A DNA stretch of 35,910 bases from Thermoplasmata archaeon (lineage in GTDB: Archaea > Thermoplasmatota > Thermoplasmata > Thermoplasmatales > Thermoplasmataceae), in NCBI GenBank assembly GCA_021818675.1, contig JAKATR010000080.1, forward strand, positions 1-35,910. The letters are read 5' to 3'. The translations under genes were made by a program, and so were the position numbers. Shown piece after piece: positions 25,660-34,060 of the stretch (positions within the stretch are counted from its first letter, which is position 1; each line of letters begins with the position of its first letter). Below the pieces are notes generated by a model. The model saw nothing but the letters and a program-made list of their open reading frames with translations, made no database searches and was not told the origin of the DNA.

Positions 25660-26003
25660 ATGAGCCTTTACCTCGCAGGATTATCCGAATTGTACATAGA
25701 GATTGAGACAAATGGCAGTTCCTTAACCGATATATGGGATCGCGTTGACTTTGATATGATCAGAGCAGTGGTTTCCGATCTGTATAAGAATAACATAGAG
25801 AAGGGTAGAGAACCAGATTATGATCCAGTGCACATGTGAAAATATTACAACTGCAGCACTGGGGCAACCTCCACGATCCGCAGGTAGAGAAGAATATCAG
25901 ATCAGTGGATGTTACTATCATACGAAAGAGGTATACGTTTAAAACTGGGAAACTCAAATTCCTCCATTTTTCAAATTATTTCTTTTCAGAGGATTTCGAA
26001 TAA
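25660..26003 (+). pseudogene. IS5-type transposase, N-terminal fragment with frameshift
   Basis: ATG 25660 opens a 59-codon frame (TDIWDRVDFDMIRAVVSDLY, then YKNNIEKGREPDYDPVHM) ending in TGA at 25837. Continuing two bases further in frame from 25839, the text goes on as KILQLQHWGNLHDPQVEKNI to a stop at 26001-26003. Together this has the shape of the IS5-family N-terminus: D-W/F-D segment, Y-x-N-x-x-x-x-G-R-P, D-P-V-x-M and L-Q-x-W-x-x-L-x-D-P-Q-V-E. The catalytic DDE core is absent. A dead remnant. Confidence 0.7.
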
Positions 26004-26124
26004 CTTCTTGAACCCTGCTATTTTCATTTTGTAGATCGGAATTTCTATGGGAATCTATACAATATCAGCATTTTCCGGTTTTCTTTTTACTGATTTCCAA
26101 AATACTTCATGCAAATCTTGATAG

Positions 26125-26307
26125 CTACCGCTGTCCATGCAGAATTTTAAGGGCATGGACATGGTATCCAAAGCATGCAAACATGAACTTCACCCTTACC
26201 CTTCGCACAAGGGTGACCATAACATGTGAAAAATGAAACATCCTCTTCATGACTGCATACGGATATTCCACCAGTGATCTCTTTCTTGAAATTCTTAGAT
26301 TTCTTCT
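26125..26307 (-). pseudogene. IS5-type transposase, C-terminal fragment
   Basis: On the minus strand, in frame with and directly after the methylase stop codon, 60 codons read RKRSLVEYPYAVMKRMF, then RRVRVKFMFACFGYHVHALKIL, ending in TAG at 26125. R-x-x-V-E-x-x-x-A-x-x-K-R-x-F followed by R-V-R-V-K-x-M-F is the end of IS5-type transposases and includes the Glu of the DDE triad. It faces the opposite way to the N-terminal fragment 120 bases away, so they come from two copies or from a rearranged one. Confidence 0.65.
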
Positions 26308-27123
26308 TCAGTAATTGGTTATTAAAACCTCATTTATTTTACCCCTTCCCTTACCATTGGAGTTAATACTCCTGGCTGCAAGTACATTTGATATATTAAA
26401 ATCAGAATAAAGTTCCCGAATTAAAGAGGAATCAGAATTGCTTATCATCAAGAAAACACCCAAGGAAGAGGCACTCATGAAAGCTTTTGCCAGCCTTCTC
26501 TGTTCTTGCTCTCCAAAACCCCCAGAACTGTATGACGTAAAAAAAGACGTTTCTGAAATTGGGTGGTATGGGGGGTCAATATATACATAATCTTCGTGTT
26601 TAGCCTCTCTAATTACACTTTCAAAATCGCAGTGTTTTATTTCCACATTCTTAAGTGATCTGGATATCTCCATTATTTGTTCTCTGCTGGGAACACCTGG
26701 ACTCTTATATTTTCCAAAGGGTACATTGAATTTTCCTGAAGAATTCACTCTATAAAGGCCATTGAAGCAATGGCGGTTAAGATAGATCATCAGGGCAGCT
26801 TTTCTGACGGGGAAAGGATTTGAATTAAACTCATCCCTTGCAGAATTGTAATCTTCCCTGTTGTTTTTGTAATCAATATTCTCAAGGGAATCTATGAGTT
26901 CTTCCGGTTTATCTCTTATTATTGTATACAATGAAATAAGATCAGAATTAAGATCGGAAAGGGTTGCACTGGTGATCCATCCTCTGTTCTTCAATTCGAA
27001 GAACATTGCACCGCCTCCCACGAACGGTTCCACATATTTATTGAAGCTATTTGGAACTCTTTCAATTATGGAAGGGAGCAGTCTTCTCTTCCCTCCTGCC
27101 CACTTTAATATGGGAGATAACAC
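26308..27123 (-). CDS. adenine-specific DNA methyltransferase, D12/Dam class
   Basis: A 271-residue N6-adenine methyltransferase of the alpha (Dam/DpnM) group. Motifs in order: LKWAGGKRRLLPSI (motif X, residues 5-18), YVEPFVGGGAMFFEL (motif I, SAM), SDLNSDLISLYTIIRD (motif II), then RHCFNGLYRVNSSGKFNVPF (target-recognition side) and YVYIDPPYHP (motif IV, catalytic DPPY, about 175). The C-terminal KINEVLITNY is the normal family end, so the protein is complete although transposon debris begins just past the stop. The start codon is GTG with a TATA box 25 bases upstream and no ribosome site. Many family members modify GATC, but the site here is not readable. No nuclease gene is adjacent. Confidence 0.93.
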   Translation of the reverse strand: MLSPILKWAGGKRRLLPSIIERVPNSFNKYVEPFVGGGAMFFELKNRGWITSATLSDLNSDLISLYTIIRDKPEELIDSLENIDYKNNREDYNSARDEFNSNPFPVRKAALMIYLNRHCFNGLYRVNSSGKFNVPFGKYKSPGVPSREQIMEISRSLKNVEIKHCDFESVIREAKHEDYVYIDPPYHPISETSFFTSYSSGGFGEQEQRRLAKAFMSASSLGVFLMISNSDSSLIRELYSDFNISNVLAARSINSNGKGRGKINEVLITNY

Positions 27124-27142
27124 AAAGGGGTATCGGAAAAAG

Positions 27143-27152
27143 AATTTAAAAG
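27143..27152 (-). promoter_or_regulatory. TATA box for leaderless Dam-class methylase
   Basis: The minus-strand CTTTTAAATT is centred 25 bases before GTG 27123 in the 47-base gap after the upstream methyltransferase. The methylase can thus be made from its own leaderless mRNA as well as by read-through. Confidence 0.5.
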
Positions 27153-27170
27153 GATTTGAGAGAATGCCAT

Positions 27171-28199
27171 TTATTTATTCCTGATTCTTTTCGATTTACT
27201 GTTCTGAAAAATAAATATGTATTCATGTTTGAAGATATAGAATCCACCAACCAATGAGCGATATCTCCACAAATTTTCCTGATTCCTCTTTCCTCTGGTG
27301 GCATCGTAATTCTTCACCACTATACTTTTCAGGATCATCCCCTCATCAGTGGCTGCATTCATTGCCAGAAATCCCAGAGGTTCAAGCTTTGAGGCTGAGT
27401 ATTTGTCACCAATGACAATTGCCAGAATTCCATTTGGACGAAGTACCCGCTTTGAGTTCATGATAACTTTCCTTAAGGAAGCTATAAAACTTTCAGTATG
27501 GGGAGTATTGGAAAGATCCAGATTGTTTCCGGAAAACTTTATGATATCGTGGTAAGGAGGGTGAAGGATGGCCAGTTGAAACCCTGTAAAATCACTTTCA
27601 TCAATTAATTTTGCGAAATCAGAAGATGTGCTGTCTGCACATTCTACAATTATTTTCACATCTTCACTGGACTTTTGTGAATCGATCCTTTCTTTTGCCT
27701 TTGTGACAATATCCTGATTAAGATCAACGCCCACTCCATTCCTGCCCTGTATCTTACATTCAATCAATGTTGTTCCGCTCCCCATAAATGGGTCAAGAAC
27801 CCAATCGTTTTTTTTGGTATATCTCAATATGAGCTGTCGGGGTATCTGCGGGACAAAGTTTCCCCAGTACCATCCCAGGTGATTTCCGCTTCGATCTCTC
27901 TTCTCAAAATTCCACAGACTGTCTGTAAGGATGTAATCATAATCCATCCACCGGTTCAAATTTATGTCATTCACACCGTTTGTCTTTACTGTGGTTACGC
28001 TATCCATCAGGCGTTCCAAATAATATTTTGCCCTTTCAATTCCATTACTCTGGAGAATTTTCTCCACAAGGTATGCCTCTTTAGGGAAAAATTTTGCATT
28101 CCTTTCAATTTCTTCCTTTATCTCATCAAGGTTTTGCAGAGATACTATCTCTTTAATGATTTGTTCTAAGCCATGTTCTTCAGGTTTTTCTCCATTCAT
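27171..28199 (-). CDS. SAM-dependent DNA methyltransferase (N6/N4 amino type)
   Basis: A 342-residue amino-methyltransferase. Residues 1 to about 85 are a helical N-terminus. Then come the SAM-binding part, PRQLILRYTKKNDWVLDPFM and GSGTTLIECKIQGRNGVGVD (motifs X-I-II, about 118-155), and the catalytic motif LAILHPPYHDIIKFSG (about 208-223), followed by SKRVLRPNGILAIVIGD. Motif I before motif IV is the gamma-like order. The catalytic tetrad is HPPY rather than the usual DPPY, NPPY or SPPY. Whether it methylates adenine or cytosine is not clear. The ATG overlaps the upstream zinc-ribbon gene (ATGA). With the following Dam-class enzyme it forms a pair with no visible restriction nuclease. Confidence 0.87.
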   Translation of the reverse strand: MNGEKPEEHGLEQIIKEIVSLQNLDEIKEEIERNAKFFPKEAYLVEKILQSNGIERAKYYLERLMDSVTTVKTNGVNDINLNRWMDYDYILTDSLWNFEKRDRSGNHLGWYWGNFVPQIPRQLILRYTKKNDWVLDPFMGSGTTLIECKIQGRNGVGVDLNQDIVTKAKERIDSQKSSEDVKIIVECADSTSSDFAKLIDESDFTGFQLAILHPPYHDIIKFSGNNLDLSNTPHTESFIASLRKVIMNSKRVLRPNGILAIVIGDKYSASKLEPLGFLAMNAATDEGMILKSIVVKNYDATRGKRNQENLWRYRSLVGGFYIFKHEYIFIFQNSKSKRIRNK

Positions 28200-28870
28200 T
28201 GTGGCTGCGACCCGGTGGAAGAATCACTGGAGGGCGCAGGGGGAATCTTCTCCCTGAACCAGGTTTCCAGAGTAATGTTTTTTGAGCGTAACCTGTAGTT
28301 TGGAAAACTCATTCTCCTGCCATCCTTCAACTTTATGACAAGAGCCTGGGTCCCTCTTGTTCCCGTTATTGGATTCATTCCTTCAATATCTGAGTAATCA
28401 AAGGAAAGATCCAGTGCACCTTTCTTAGTTCTAAAACCGTTTTCATAAATATAGAGTCTTCCCGAACTGGCTCTTTTTCCCATTGATATGCCAATAAGGA
28501 CAATATAAATTAGGAGATAAGGCAAATAACCGGTCAGGTATGAATAATTTCCCGTCGTTATTGTAATGTAAATTGGGTAACCCATTACCACCAGAAGTAT
28601 GGCGATCATGCCTATGAGACTTGGCAGCATTCTGGAACCGAATTCTCCCACAGGGGCCTCACCTGTAAAGGCATTTCCTTTTGCCGGTTCATCTGTGGAC
28701 CGTTTTTGAACAGTAGCTGTTACAGGAGACGATACCTGTCCGGCTGTTGAACTTCCTTGCAGAGTACCCCCAGGAGTTGAGCCCGTTTCAAAATCGTATC
28801 CGCAGCTTAAGCACGTCTTTGCCCTTTTTGTATTTGGATAACCACATGAAGGGCAGATCTTATTTGCCAT
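28196..28870 (-). CDS. zinc-ribbon membrane protein
   Basis: A 224-residue protein. The N-terminus has a zinc ribbon with two knuckles, CPSCGYPN and CLSCGYDF (residues 6-27). A low-complexity Ser/Thr/Gly/Pro linker follows (about 28-78), then two membrane segments (about 82-105 and 115-132), and a soluble C-terminal domain (about 140-205) whose alternating strands (LYIYENGFRTKKGALDLSFDY, split by turns, and LVIKLKDGRRMSFPN) look like a small PH- or bPH2-like beta domain. Function unknown. Its stop overlaps the methyltransferase start, so it heads that operon, possibly by chance. The TATA region is in the decayed spacer upstream. Confidence 0.8.
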   Translation of the reverse strand: MANKICPSCGYPNTKRAKTCLSCGYDFETGSTPGGTLQGSSTAGQVSSPVTATVQKRSTDEPAKGNAFTGEAPVGEFGSRMLPSLIGMIAILLVVMGYPIYITITTGNYSYLTGYLPYLLIYIVLIGISMGKRASSGRLYIYENGFRTKKGALDLSFDYSDIEGMNPITGTRGTQALVIKLKDGRRMSFPNYRLRSKNITLETWFREKIPPAPSSDSSTGSQPQ

Positions 28871-29319
28871 TGATTAAAATTGCAGTTTACATTATAAAGA
28901 TGTTTATTTCTCAGTGAGTTTGATAAATAATTATTCTCTGGCTCATACCAGAATTATTTGAAACTTTCTGGCAATTATGGAGTTCATGTTCATTTTGATC
29001 ATGTTCTTCGTGGATATCTAAAATAAATTTCACGTACCTTAACATGGCACAACCCACCATATATGAGAACGAATAGGGTTTCCATATGTTTCCGCCGACC
29101 TCGAGGTTTCCAAAGTAATCCTTCAGAATTGGACATTCAAGAGCACACCTTTATCCACCTATCTTCTCGACTAACCTTATGGCCCAAGGGAATAGAAAGA
29201 ATTACATGGCTAGTTTGGGAAGTTTTCATCTGGCATCGACATGAAACAAGAAATTGTATTTCACAGTCTTTCCTAAGGGTAGTTTTTTTAAGCCTGATGC
29301 ATTGATCTATAAGTTCAAA
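28871..29319. other. gene-poor spacer with one decayed open frame
   Basis: No intact gene is supported here. On the minus strand a start-less frame is open from 29150 to TGA at 28911 (80 codons, including GNLEVGGNIWKPYSFSYMV and MLRYVKFILDIHEEH), which may be a fragment of a former gene; I recognise no family. A plus-strand frame from 29063 runs through it but has Arg/Pro-rich, non-protein-like content. TTTTTTAAG near 29284-29292 is the likely promoter of the next gene. Confidence 0.45.
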
Positions 29320-29733
29320 ATGATAGACAAAAAAGGGAGGGGCGATAAAGAAACCATACGGGATAAGATTCCAGTACCTGAGGTAAAACCGCTTTCAGGA
29401 GAGGTTCTGGGTATACTGGTGCACAACGCATCTAAATCTTCAAACCCTGTGGAATATAAGCTGGATGATAAAAAATACTCAGTTAAATATGAATATTATG
29501 CCAGGAAGATGGGCGAGGAAGAGGGAATATATGATTCAATCCCGTCGGAATCAGATTTAAAAGAAGCCTCATCGGTTGTTTTTTCAGTGCTTGGATTGCA
29601 TAAAGGAATAACTGAGGAAAAAAAGACTCAGTTAGAGTTTACCGAAGGAAGAATAATTTCAACCCCGGACCGGGAAGAAGAAAAACTGATGGAATTCCAG
29701 AAAGCTGTCCTGAAGCTTGGAAGACTCAACTGA
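29320..29733 (+). CDS. small unknown protein
   Basis: A 137-residue, highly charged soluble protein with no motif I can name. It opens MIDKKGRGDKETIRDK, has a beta-rich middle (KPLSGEVLGILVHNASKSSN, then YKLDDKKYSVKYEYYARK) and a helical acidic-basic C-terminus. GEVLGILVHNAS could be the first strand of a small barrel. The frame opens 22 codons further upstream at a TTG, but ATG 29320 lies 32 bases after a TATA-like TTTTTTAAG and begins the protein-like text, so I chose it. It stands alone and converges on lipB. Confidence 0.65.
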   Translation: MIDKKGRGDKETIRDKIPVPEVKPLSGEVLGILVHNASKSSNPVEYKLDDKKYSVKYEYYARKMGEEEGIYDSIPSESDLKEASSVVFSVLGLHKGITEEKKTQLEFTEGRIISTPDREEEKLMEFQKAVLKLGRLN

Positions 29734-29761
29734 TCAAAACTTCAATTTTAAAATTACTTAT

Positions 29762-30436
29762 TTAATTTTTAAAGTGCTCGTAATATTTGAAGAACTGAGC
29801 TCTGGTCATATTAGTTTTAAAAGTAAAGTGCGCAGAGAAGTTATTTAATACCGCCCGAATCATCTCATTCCTGCTTATATCAAGAAATCCCATGACATGA
29901 GGATCCATTCCACATGGGCTGATCCTTGAAAATCCATTCAGAACCTCTGAAGTTAAATTTATTGAAATTCCATGGAAGGCAACACCTCTTACTATGGCCA
30001 TTCCAAGTGAGGCAACTTTTCTGTCCCCCTGAGGGGAATCGTATACCCATATTCCCGGTTCTTCTCCAAGATGACAGTGGAATCCAAGCGTTTCGATTGA
30101 TTTTATAATTATTTCCTGAACCATGTTCACATATTTTCTAACATCAACCTTCTCGGGCGTGCCTATTTTTATGATCGGGTATATAACCAATTGTCCGGGA
30201 CCATGATATGTTACGTCACCTCCCCTTTCTGTGCTTATGACATTTACAGAAGAGAAATTGTTTGGATTGGGATGTCTGCCCACGGTGTAAACTGCCGGAT
30301 GTTCGAGAAATAAAATAATATCTCCTATGAGTTCTCGCTCCCGTAATTCCCGCAATCGATGCTGAATTTCTAAAGCTTCTTCAAAACCAATGATTCCAAG
30401 ATCAGCGGTTAGGTTTGAAGTGGAGCGGTTTATCAT
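29762..30436 (-). CDS. lipB: lipoyl(octanoyl) transferase LipB
   Basis: A 224-residue acyltransferase that moves octanoyl groups onto the lipoyl lysine of E2-type proteins, the first step of lipoate assembly. Motifs: IILFLEHPAVYTVGRHPN (about residues 41-58), TERGGDVTYHGPGQLVIYP (about 69-87), the catalytic Lys in RKVASLGMAI and the catalytic Cys in ISPCGMDPHVMG (about 174-185). Length and order match bacterial LipB. It overlaps the end of the E3 gene by 35 bases and is the last gene of the dehydrogenase operon. The octanoyl donor in an archaeon without the usual fatty-acid synthase is unknown. Confidence 0.95.
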   Translation of the reverse strand: MINRSTSNLTADLGIIGFEEALEIQHRLRELRERELIGDIILFLEHPAVYTVGRHPNPNNFSSVNVISTERGGDVTYHGPGQLVIYPIIKIGTPEKVDVRKYVNMVQEIIIKSIETLGFHCHLGEEPGIWVYDSPQGDRKVASLGMAIVRGVAFHGISINLTSEVLNGFSRISPCGMDPHVMGFLDISRNEMIRAVLNNFSAHFTFKTNMTRAQFFKYYEHFKN

Positions 30437-31721
30437 AGGCTATCTCTGCAGATTCCTTTATTGCTTCTGATATTGTTGGATGCGGATGAATTGTTGATCC
30501 AAGATCTTCTACAGTAAGACCAGATTCGATGGCCAGTGAAATCTCACTTATGAGCTCAGAGGCATGAGGTGCAGCAAAACCTGCCCCTACAACGGTACCA
30601 TCCTTATCATAATAGATAGAGGTATGGCCAAGGCTTGAGTTCATTCCCTGAGCTCTACCATTAGCTGCTATGGGGAACTTGGTTGCGTTTTCTGACTTTT
30701 TACCAGTGTAAGCCACTTCAGGATCTGAATATATCACATATGGCATTGCGTAGTAATCCACCTGGCTGTTGATTCCAGAGATGTTATTTGCTACAATGCC
30801 ACCCTCATAGAATGCCTTGTGTGCAAGCATGGGCATTCCTGAGACATCTCCTACTGCCCACACGTTACTTTCGCTTGTCATCTTTCGCTTGTCGGTTTTT
30901 ATGAAGCCGTTTTCCATTTCCAGTTTGAGAGTCTCAAGTCCAAATCCTTCAATATTTGGCTTTCTCCCGGCAGTTAAAAGAACAAGATCGGCTGTCAGGT
31001 TGGCACCTGATTCCATTTTTACATAGTAACGATCCCTCTTGTCAACACCAGCTACTTTTGCTGAGGTCATAACTCTGATCCCAAGATCCTTTAATCTTCG
31101 ATCTACTGGTTTTATGAGCTCCGGATCAACTCCATTCAGGATATTCGGCAAAACTTCTATTATTGTAACCATCGAGCCCAGCTTGGCAAAAGCTGTTCCC
31201 AATTCTATCCCAATGTAACCGCCACCTATAACAATAAGCTCTTTTGGAATTGCTTTTACATCAAGAATTTCCTTATTAAAAAGCACATCGTTGAATTTAT
31301 CCAGTTTAACAGGCGATGAACCAGTTGCTATTACAAGGTGATCGCACTGGTATGTTTCCACGCCGACCTGCACATGAGTTTTATCCAGGATCATGGCATT
31401 TCCCTTAACTATCCTGATCTTGTATGCAATGCAGAGCGTCTCTATTCCTGAGGTCAGCCTGTTGATCATTGACCATTTCCAGTTTTGCCATGCAGCCATA
31501 TCAATGTTGTAATTGAGTCTGACACCAGGCATAGTTTTAAGATAGTTGACACTGCTCGCCAGCTCTATGAGGGATTTGGAAGGAATACACCCATAATTGA
31601 GACATTCTCCGCCTACTTTGTCTTTCTCAATCATCAGGACAGACTTTCCTTTCTGTCCCAGTCTGATGGCAGTTGCATATCCTCCCGGTCCCGCACCTAT
31701 TACTATTGCATCATATTTCAT
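30402..31721 (-). CDS. lpdA: dihydrolipoamide dehydrogenase (E3)
   Basis: A 439-residue FAD disulfide oxidoreductase that reoxidises dihydrolipoyl groups and passes electrons to NAD. It has the FAD loop IVIGAGPGGYATAIRLG (residues 6-22), the redox disulfide GGECLNYGCIPSKSL (about 37-51, C-x4-C), the NAD loop VIGGGYIGIELGTAFAKLG (about 164-182), the FAD-contacting WAVGDVSGMPMLAHKA, and the C-terminal active-site pair IHPHPTISEAIKESA (His and Glu). Length is slightly short but all elements are present. It lies 15 bases after E2. Confidence 0.96.
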   Translation of the reverse strand: MKYDAIVIGAGPGGYATAIRLGQKGKSVLMIEKDKVGGECLNYGCIPSKSLIELASSVNYLKTMPGVRLNYNIDMAAWQNWKWSMINRLTSGIETLCIAYKIRIVKGNAMILDKTHVQVGVETYQCDHLVIATGSSPVKLDKFNDVLFNKEILDVKAIPKELIVIGGGYIGIELGTAFAKLGSMVTIIEVLPNILNGVDPELIKPVDRRLKDLGIRVMTSAKVAGVDKRDRYYVKMESGANLTADLVLLTAGRKPNIEGFGLETLKLEMENGFIKTDKRKMTSESNVWAVGDVSGMPMLAHKAFYEGGIVANNISGINSQVDYYAMPYVIYSDPEVAYTGKKSENATKFPIAANGRAQGMNSSLGHTSIYYDKDGTVVGAGFAAPHASELISEISLAIESGLTVEDLGSTIHPHPTISEAIKESAEIAYDKPLHFKPNR

Positions 31722-31736
31722 TTATGCATTTCCTCT

Positions 31737-33083
31737 CTATTTTATGAGGAAAGAAGTTGGATCCTCAAGGAATCCCTTCAATCTCATTATAAATCTCGCC
31801 GCATCTGCTCCATCAATTAATCTATGATCACAAGAGAGCGTGATATACATCATATCTCTCTCTTCACCATCAATATTCAATCTCTTGACCACTCTGTGAA
31901 CACCAAGTATTGCCACTTCGGGATAATTGATTATTGGAGTCGAGAAGAGCCCGCCAATACTCCCGACATTGGAAACCGTAAATGTTGAATCCTGAACATC
32001 TGAGAGAGTCATCTTGTTCTCCCTGGCCCGCTTTGCTATTTCCGATATTTCTTTTGCAATCTGCTCAACCGATTTCCTGTCTGCCGATTTCAGAACGCCA
32101 ACGGTTAAACCGTCAGCGGTGTCAATGGCAGTTCCAATATTGTAGGAGCTTTTCATTACATATCTCTTATTTGCCTCATCATAAATTGAATTAAGCTTGG
32201 GGAATTCTCTCAGGGCGACCGTAACCGCTTTTATGAAAAATGGAGTATATGAGATCTTTATTTCCTTTTCTTTGAGGTTGCTTATTATTGCGCTAAGTTC
32301 TGTGAGATCCACTTCTTCGCCTACTGTGAAGTGTGGAATGATACTCTTTGATTTGGTCATCTTTTCAAATATAATTCTGCGCAGCCCTTTAAGCTCCAAA
32401 ATTTGATCTTCTGCAAGAGGTTTGATAGTCTGGATTTCTACCTTCGGAGAAGAACTCTCTTCAGATACCCTGTGAACTGCATGTTCTACGGGTGCCGCAG
32501 CCGGTGCCCTTGGTTCCTCAACACTTGGTGCTGGTGCTGCTGGAGCGGCGGCCTGAGGTGCAGGAGCAACTGCTGCCTGTGCCTTTTCCTCTTCCTTCTT
32601 CTTTTGTTCGGCCTCTGCTCTGTCAAGGTCTTCTAAGGTTACCCTTCCATTTGGCCCGGTTGGCACAATATTATCAAGATCAATATTTCTCTCGCGGGCT
32701 ATTCTCCTGATAGTTGGCGAAGCTACAACTTTTCTCTCTCCATCCTGATCCGCTGAATTATTTTCATTTTCGACCATATCATCTTCCTCTTTTCTTTCTG
32801 TCTTCGGGGATGCCGTTTCTTCATTTATTTCCTGTACAAGAGGACCTTCCCCGTCAATTTCAATTATTGCTTTCCCTACTTGTACAATCTCTCCGTCCTT
32901 ATAAATAATTTTCAATACCTTCCCTTCGGTTGGTGAAGGTATGTTTACAGTCACTTTATCGGTCATTATCTCGACCATTTCCTGATCTTTCTTAATCAGG
33001 TCACCCTCTTTCACGTGCCACTTTACAATCTCCCCTTCACTAACCCCTTCTCCTATATCTGGAAGTTTGAACTCATAAACCAT
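31737..33083 (-). CDS. 2-oxoacid dehydrogenase E2 (dihydrolipoamide acyltransferase)
   Basis: A 448-residue core subunit with three domains. The single lipoyl domain (residues 1-78) has the modified Lys in EIMTDKVTVNIPSPTEG (about 43). An acidic linker leads to the E1/E3-binding domain (about 118-155, VVASPTIRRIARERNIDLD and VPTGPNGRVTLEDLD), followed by an Ala/Pro-rich flexible linker. The catalytic domain (about 215-448) ends with the acyltransferase motif LSCDHRLIDGADAARFI (His and Asp). The 2-oxoacid may be pyruvate or branched-chain acids; the Thermoplasma acidophilum complex is known to prefer branched-chain 2-oxoacids. Two bases separate it from E1beta. Confidence 0.95.
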   Translation of the reverse strand: MVYEFKLPDIGEGVSEGEIVKWHVKEGDLIKKDQEMVEIMTDKVTVNIPSPTEGKVLKIIYKDGEIVQVGKAIIEIDGEGPLVQEINEETASPKTERKEEDDMVENENNSADQDGERKVVASPTIRRIARERNIDLDNIVPTGPNGRVTLEDLDRAEAEQKKKEEEKAQAAVAPAPQAAAPAAPAPSVEEPRAPAAAPVEHAVHRVSEESSSPKVEIQTIKPLAEDQILELKGLRRIIFEKMTKSKSIIPHFTVGEEVDLTELSAIISNLKEKEIKISYTPFFIKAVTVALREFPKLNSIYDEANKRYVMKSSYNIGTAIDTADGLTVGVLKSADRKSVEQIAKEISEIAKRARENKMTLSDVQDSTFTVSNVGSIGGLFSTPIINYPEVAILGVHRVVKRLNIDGEERDMMYITLSCDHRLIDGADAARFIMRLKGFLEDPTSFLIK

Positions 33084-33085
33084 AA

Positions 33086-34060
33086 TTATCTGAACTCCAT
33101 TAATTTGCCAATTGCTTTCATTATCTTTCTTTCATTGGGGAGATAATAGTCTTCAAGTCTGTATGGGAAAGGCGTGTCTGGCCCGGTAACTCTCAGTATT
33201 GGCCCCATAAGATAGTCAATTGCTCTTTCCGCCAGGAATGCAGATATTTCAGCGCCCATACCAAGGGTTCTTGGAGCTTCATGAACGATCATTGCCCTTC
33301 CTGTTTTCTTTACTGATTGAAGTATTGCTTCGCCATCATATGGCATTATTGTTCGCAGATCTATGATTTCTGCATCAATCTTATTCTTCTCAACTGTACC
33401 GCTAACAACAGGAACCATTGATCCATAAGTAACGATCGTCAGGTCATTTCCCTCCCTGACAATTGAAGCTTTTCCTATGGGAACCTTGTACTCTTCGTCA
33501 GGAACATCTACTTTTGTTGAACGGTAGAGTTTCTTCGGCTCAAGAAATATTATTGGATCCTCATATTCGAGAGCTGACATCAAAAGCCCTTTTGCGTCAT
33601 ATGGGTTTGATGGTGAGATTACTGTCAGACCGGCAGTGTGTGCAAAATAAGCTTCTCCGCTCTGTGAATGATAAAGTCCACCCTTGATGCCACCGCCGTA
33701 AGGCGTTCTCAAAATCATGGGGACATTAAACTGCCCTCCAGATCGATACCTTAACTTGGCGGCCTGATTGACAAGCTGATCGAAAGCGGTGAATATGAAA
33801 TCCTGGAACTGAATTTCGGGTATTGGTTTCATTCCGTTTAATGCCATTCCAATAGACATACCCACTATGCCAAGCTCAACAAGAGGAGTATCTATTACTC
33901 TGTCAGAACCATACTTGGCCTGCAAACCCTCGGTTACCCTGAATACGCCCCCATCTCTTCCAATATCTTCTCCCAGAAGAACAACCGAATCGTTTTTAGA
34001 CAAAGCATAATCAAGCGTTGAATTAATTGCCTGAACCATGTTTAGCTGCTTTGAACTCAA
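33086..34060 (-). CDS. 2-oxoacid dehydrogenase E1 component, beta subunit
   Basis: A 324-residue subunit that completes the thiamine-diphosphate site with E1alpha. VVLLGEDIGRDGGVFRVTEG (about residues 26-45), RVIDTPLVELGIVGMSIGMA with the Glu that activates the thiazolium, EIQFQDFIFTAFDQLVNQAA, RTPYGGGIKGGLYHSQS and VHEAPRTLGMGAEISAFL are all conserved. Full length. Its ATG overlaps the E1alpha stop (ATGA), enforcing equal synthesis of the two subunits. Confidence 0.96.
   Translation of the reverse strand: MSSKQLNMVQAINSTLDYALSKNDSVVLLGEDIGRDGGVFRVTEGLQAKYGSDRVIDTPLVELGIVGMSIGMALNGMKPIPEIQFQDFIFTAFDQLVNQAAKLRYRSGGQFNVPMILRTPYGGGIKGGLYHSQSGEAYFAHTAGLTVISPSNPYDAKGLLMSALEYEDPIIFLEPKKLYRSTKVDVPDEEYKVPIGKASIVREGNDLTIVTYGSMVPVVSGTVEKNKIDAEIIDLRTIMPYDGEAILQSVKKTGRAMIVHEAPRTLGMGAEISAFLAERAIDYLMGPILRVTGPDTPFPYRLEDYYLPNERKIMKAIGKLMEFR

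Noticed and set aside
25505-25660. tRNA-Pro 3' end as an att site of an integrated element
   Set aside because: No integrase gene and no second copy of the tRNA 3' end were seen downstream within the window.
29063-29305. Plus-strand 80-codon frame before the small unknown gene
   Set aside because: Arg/Pro/Trp/His-rich random-looking translation, no promoter placement, and it overlaps a better minus-strand open frame.
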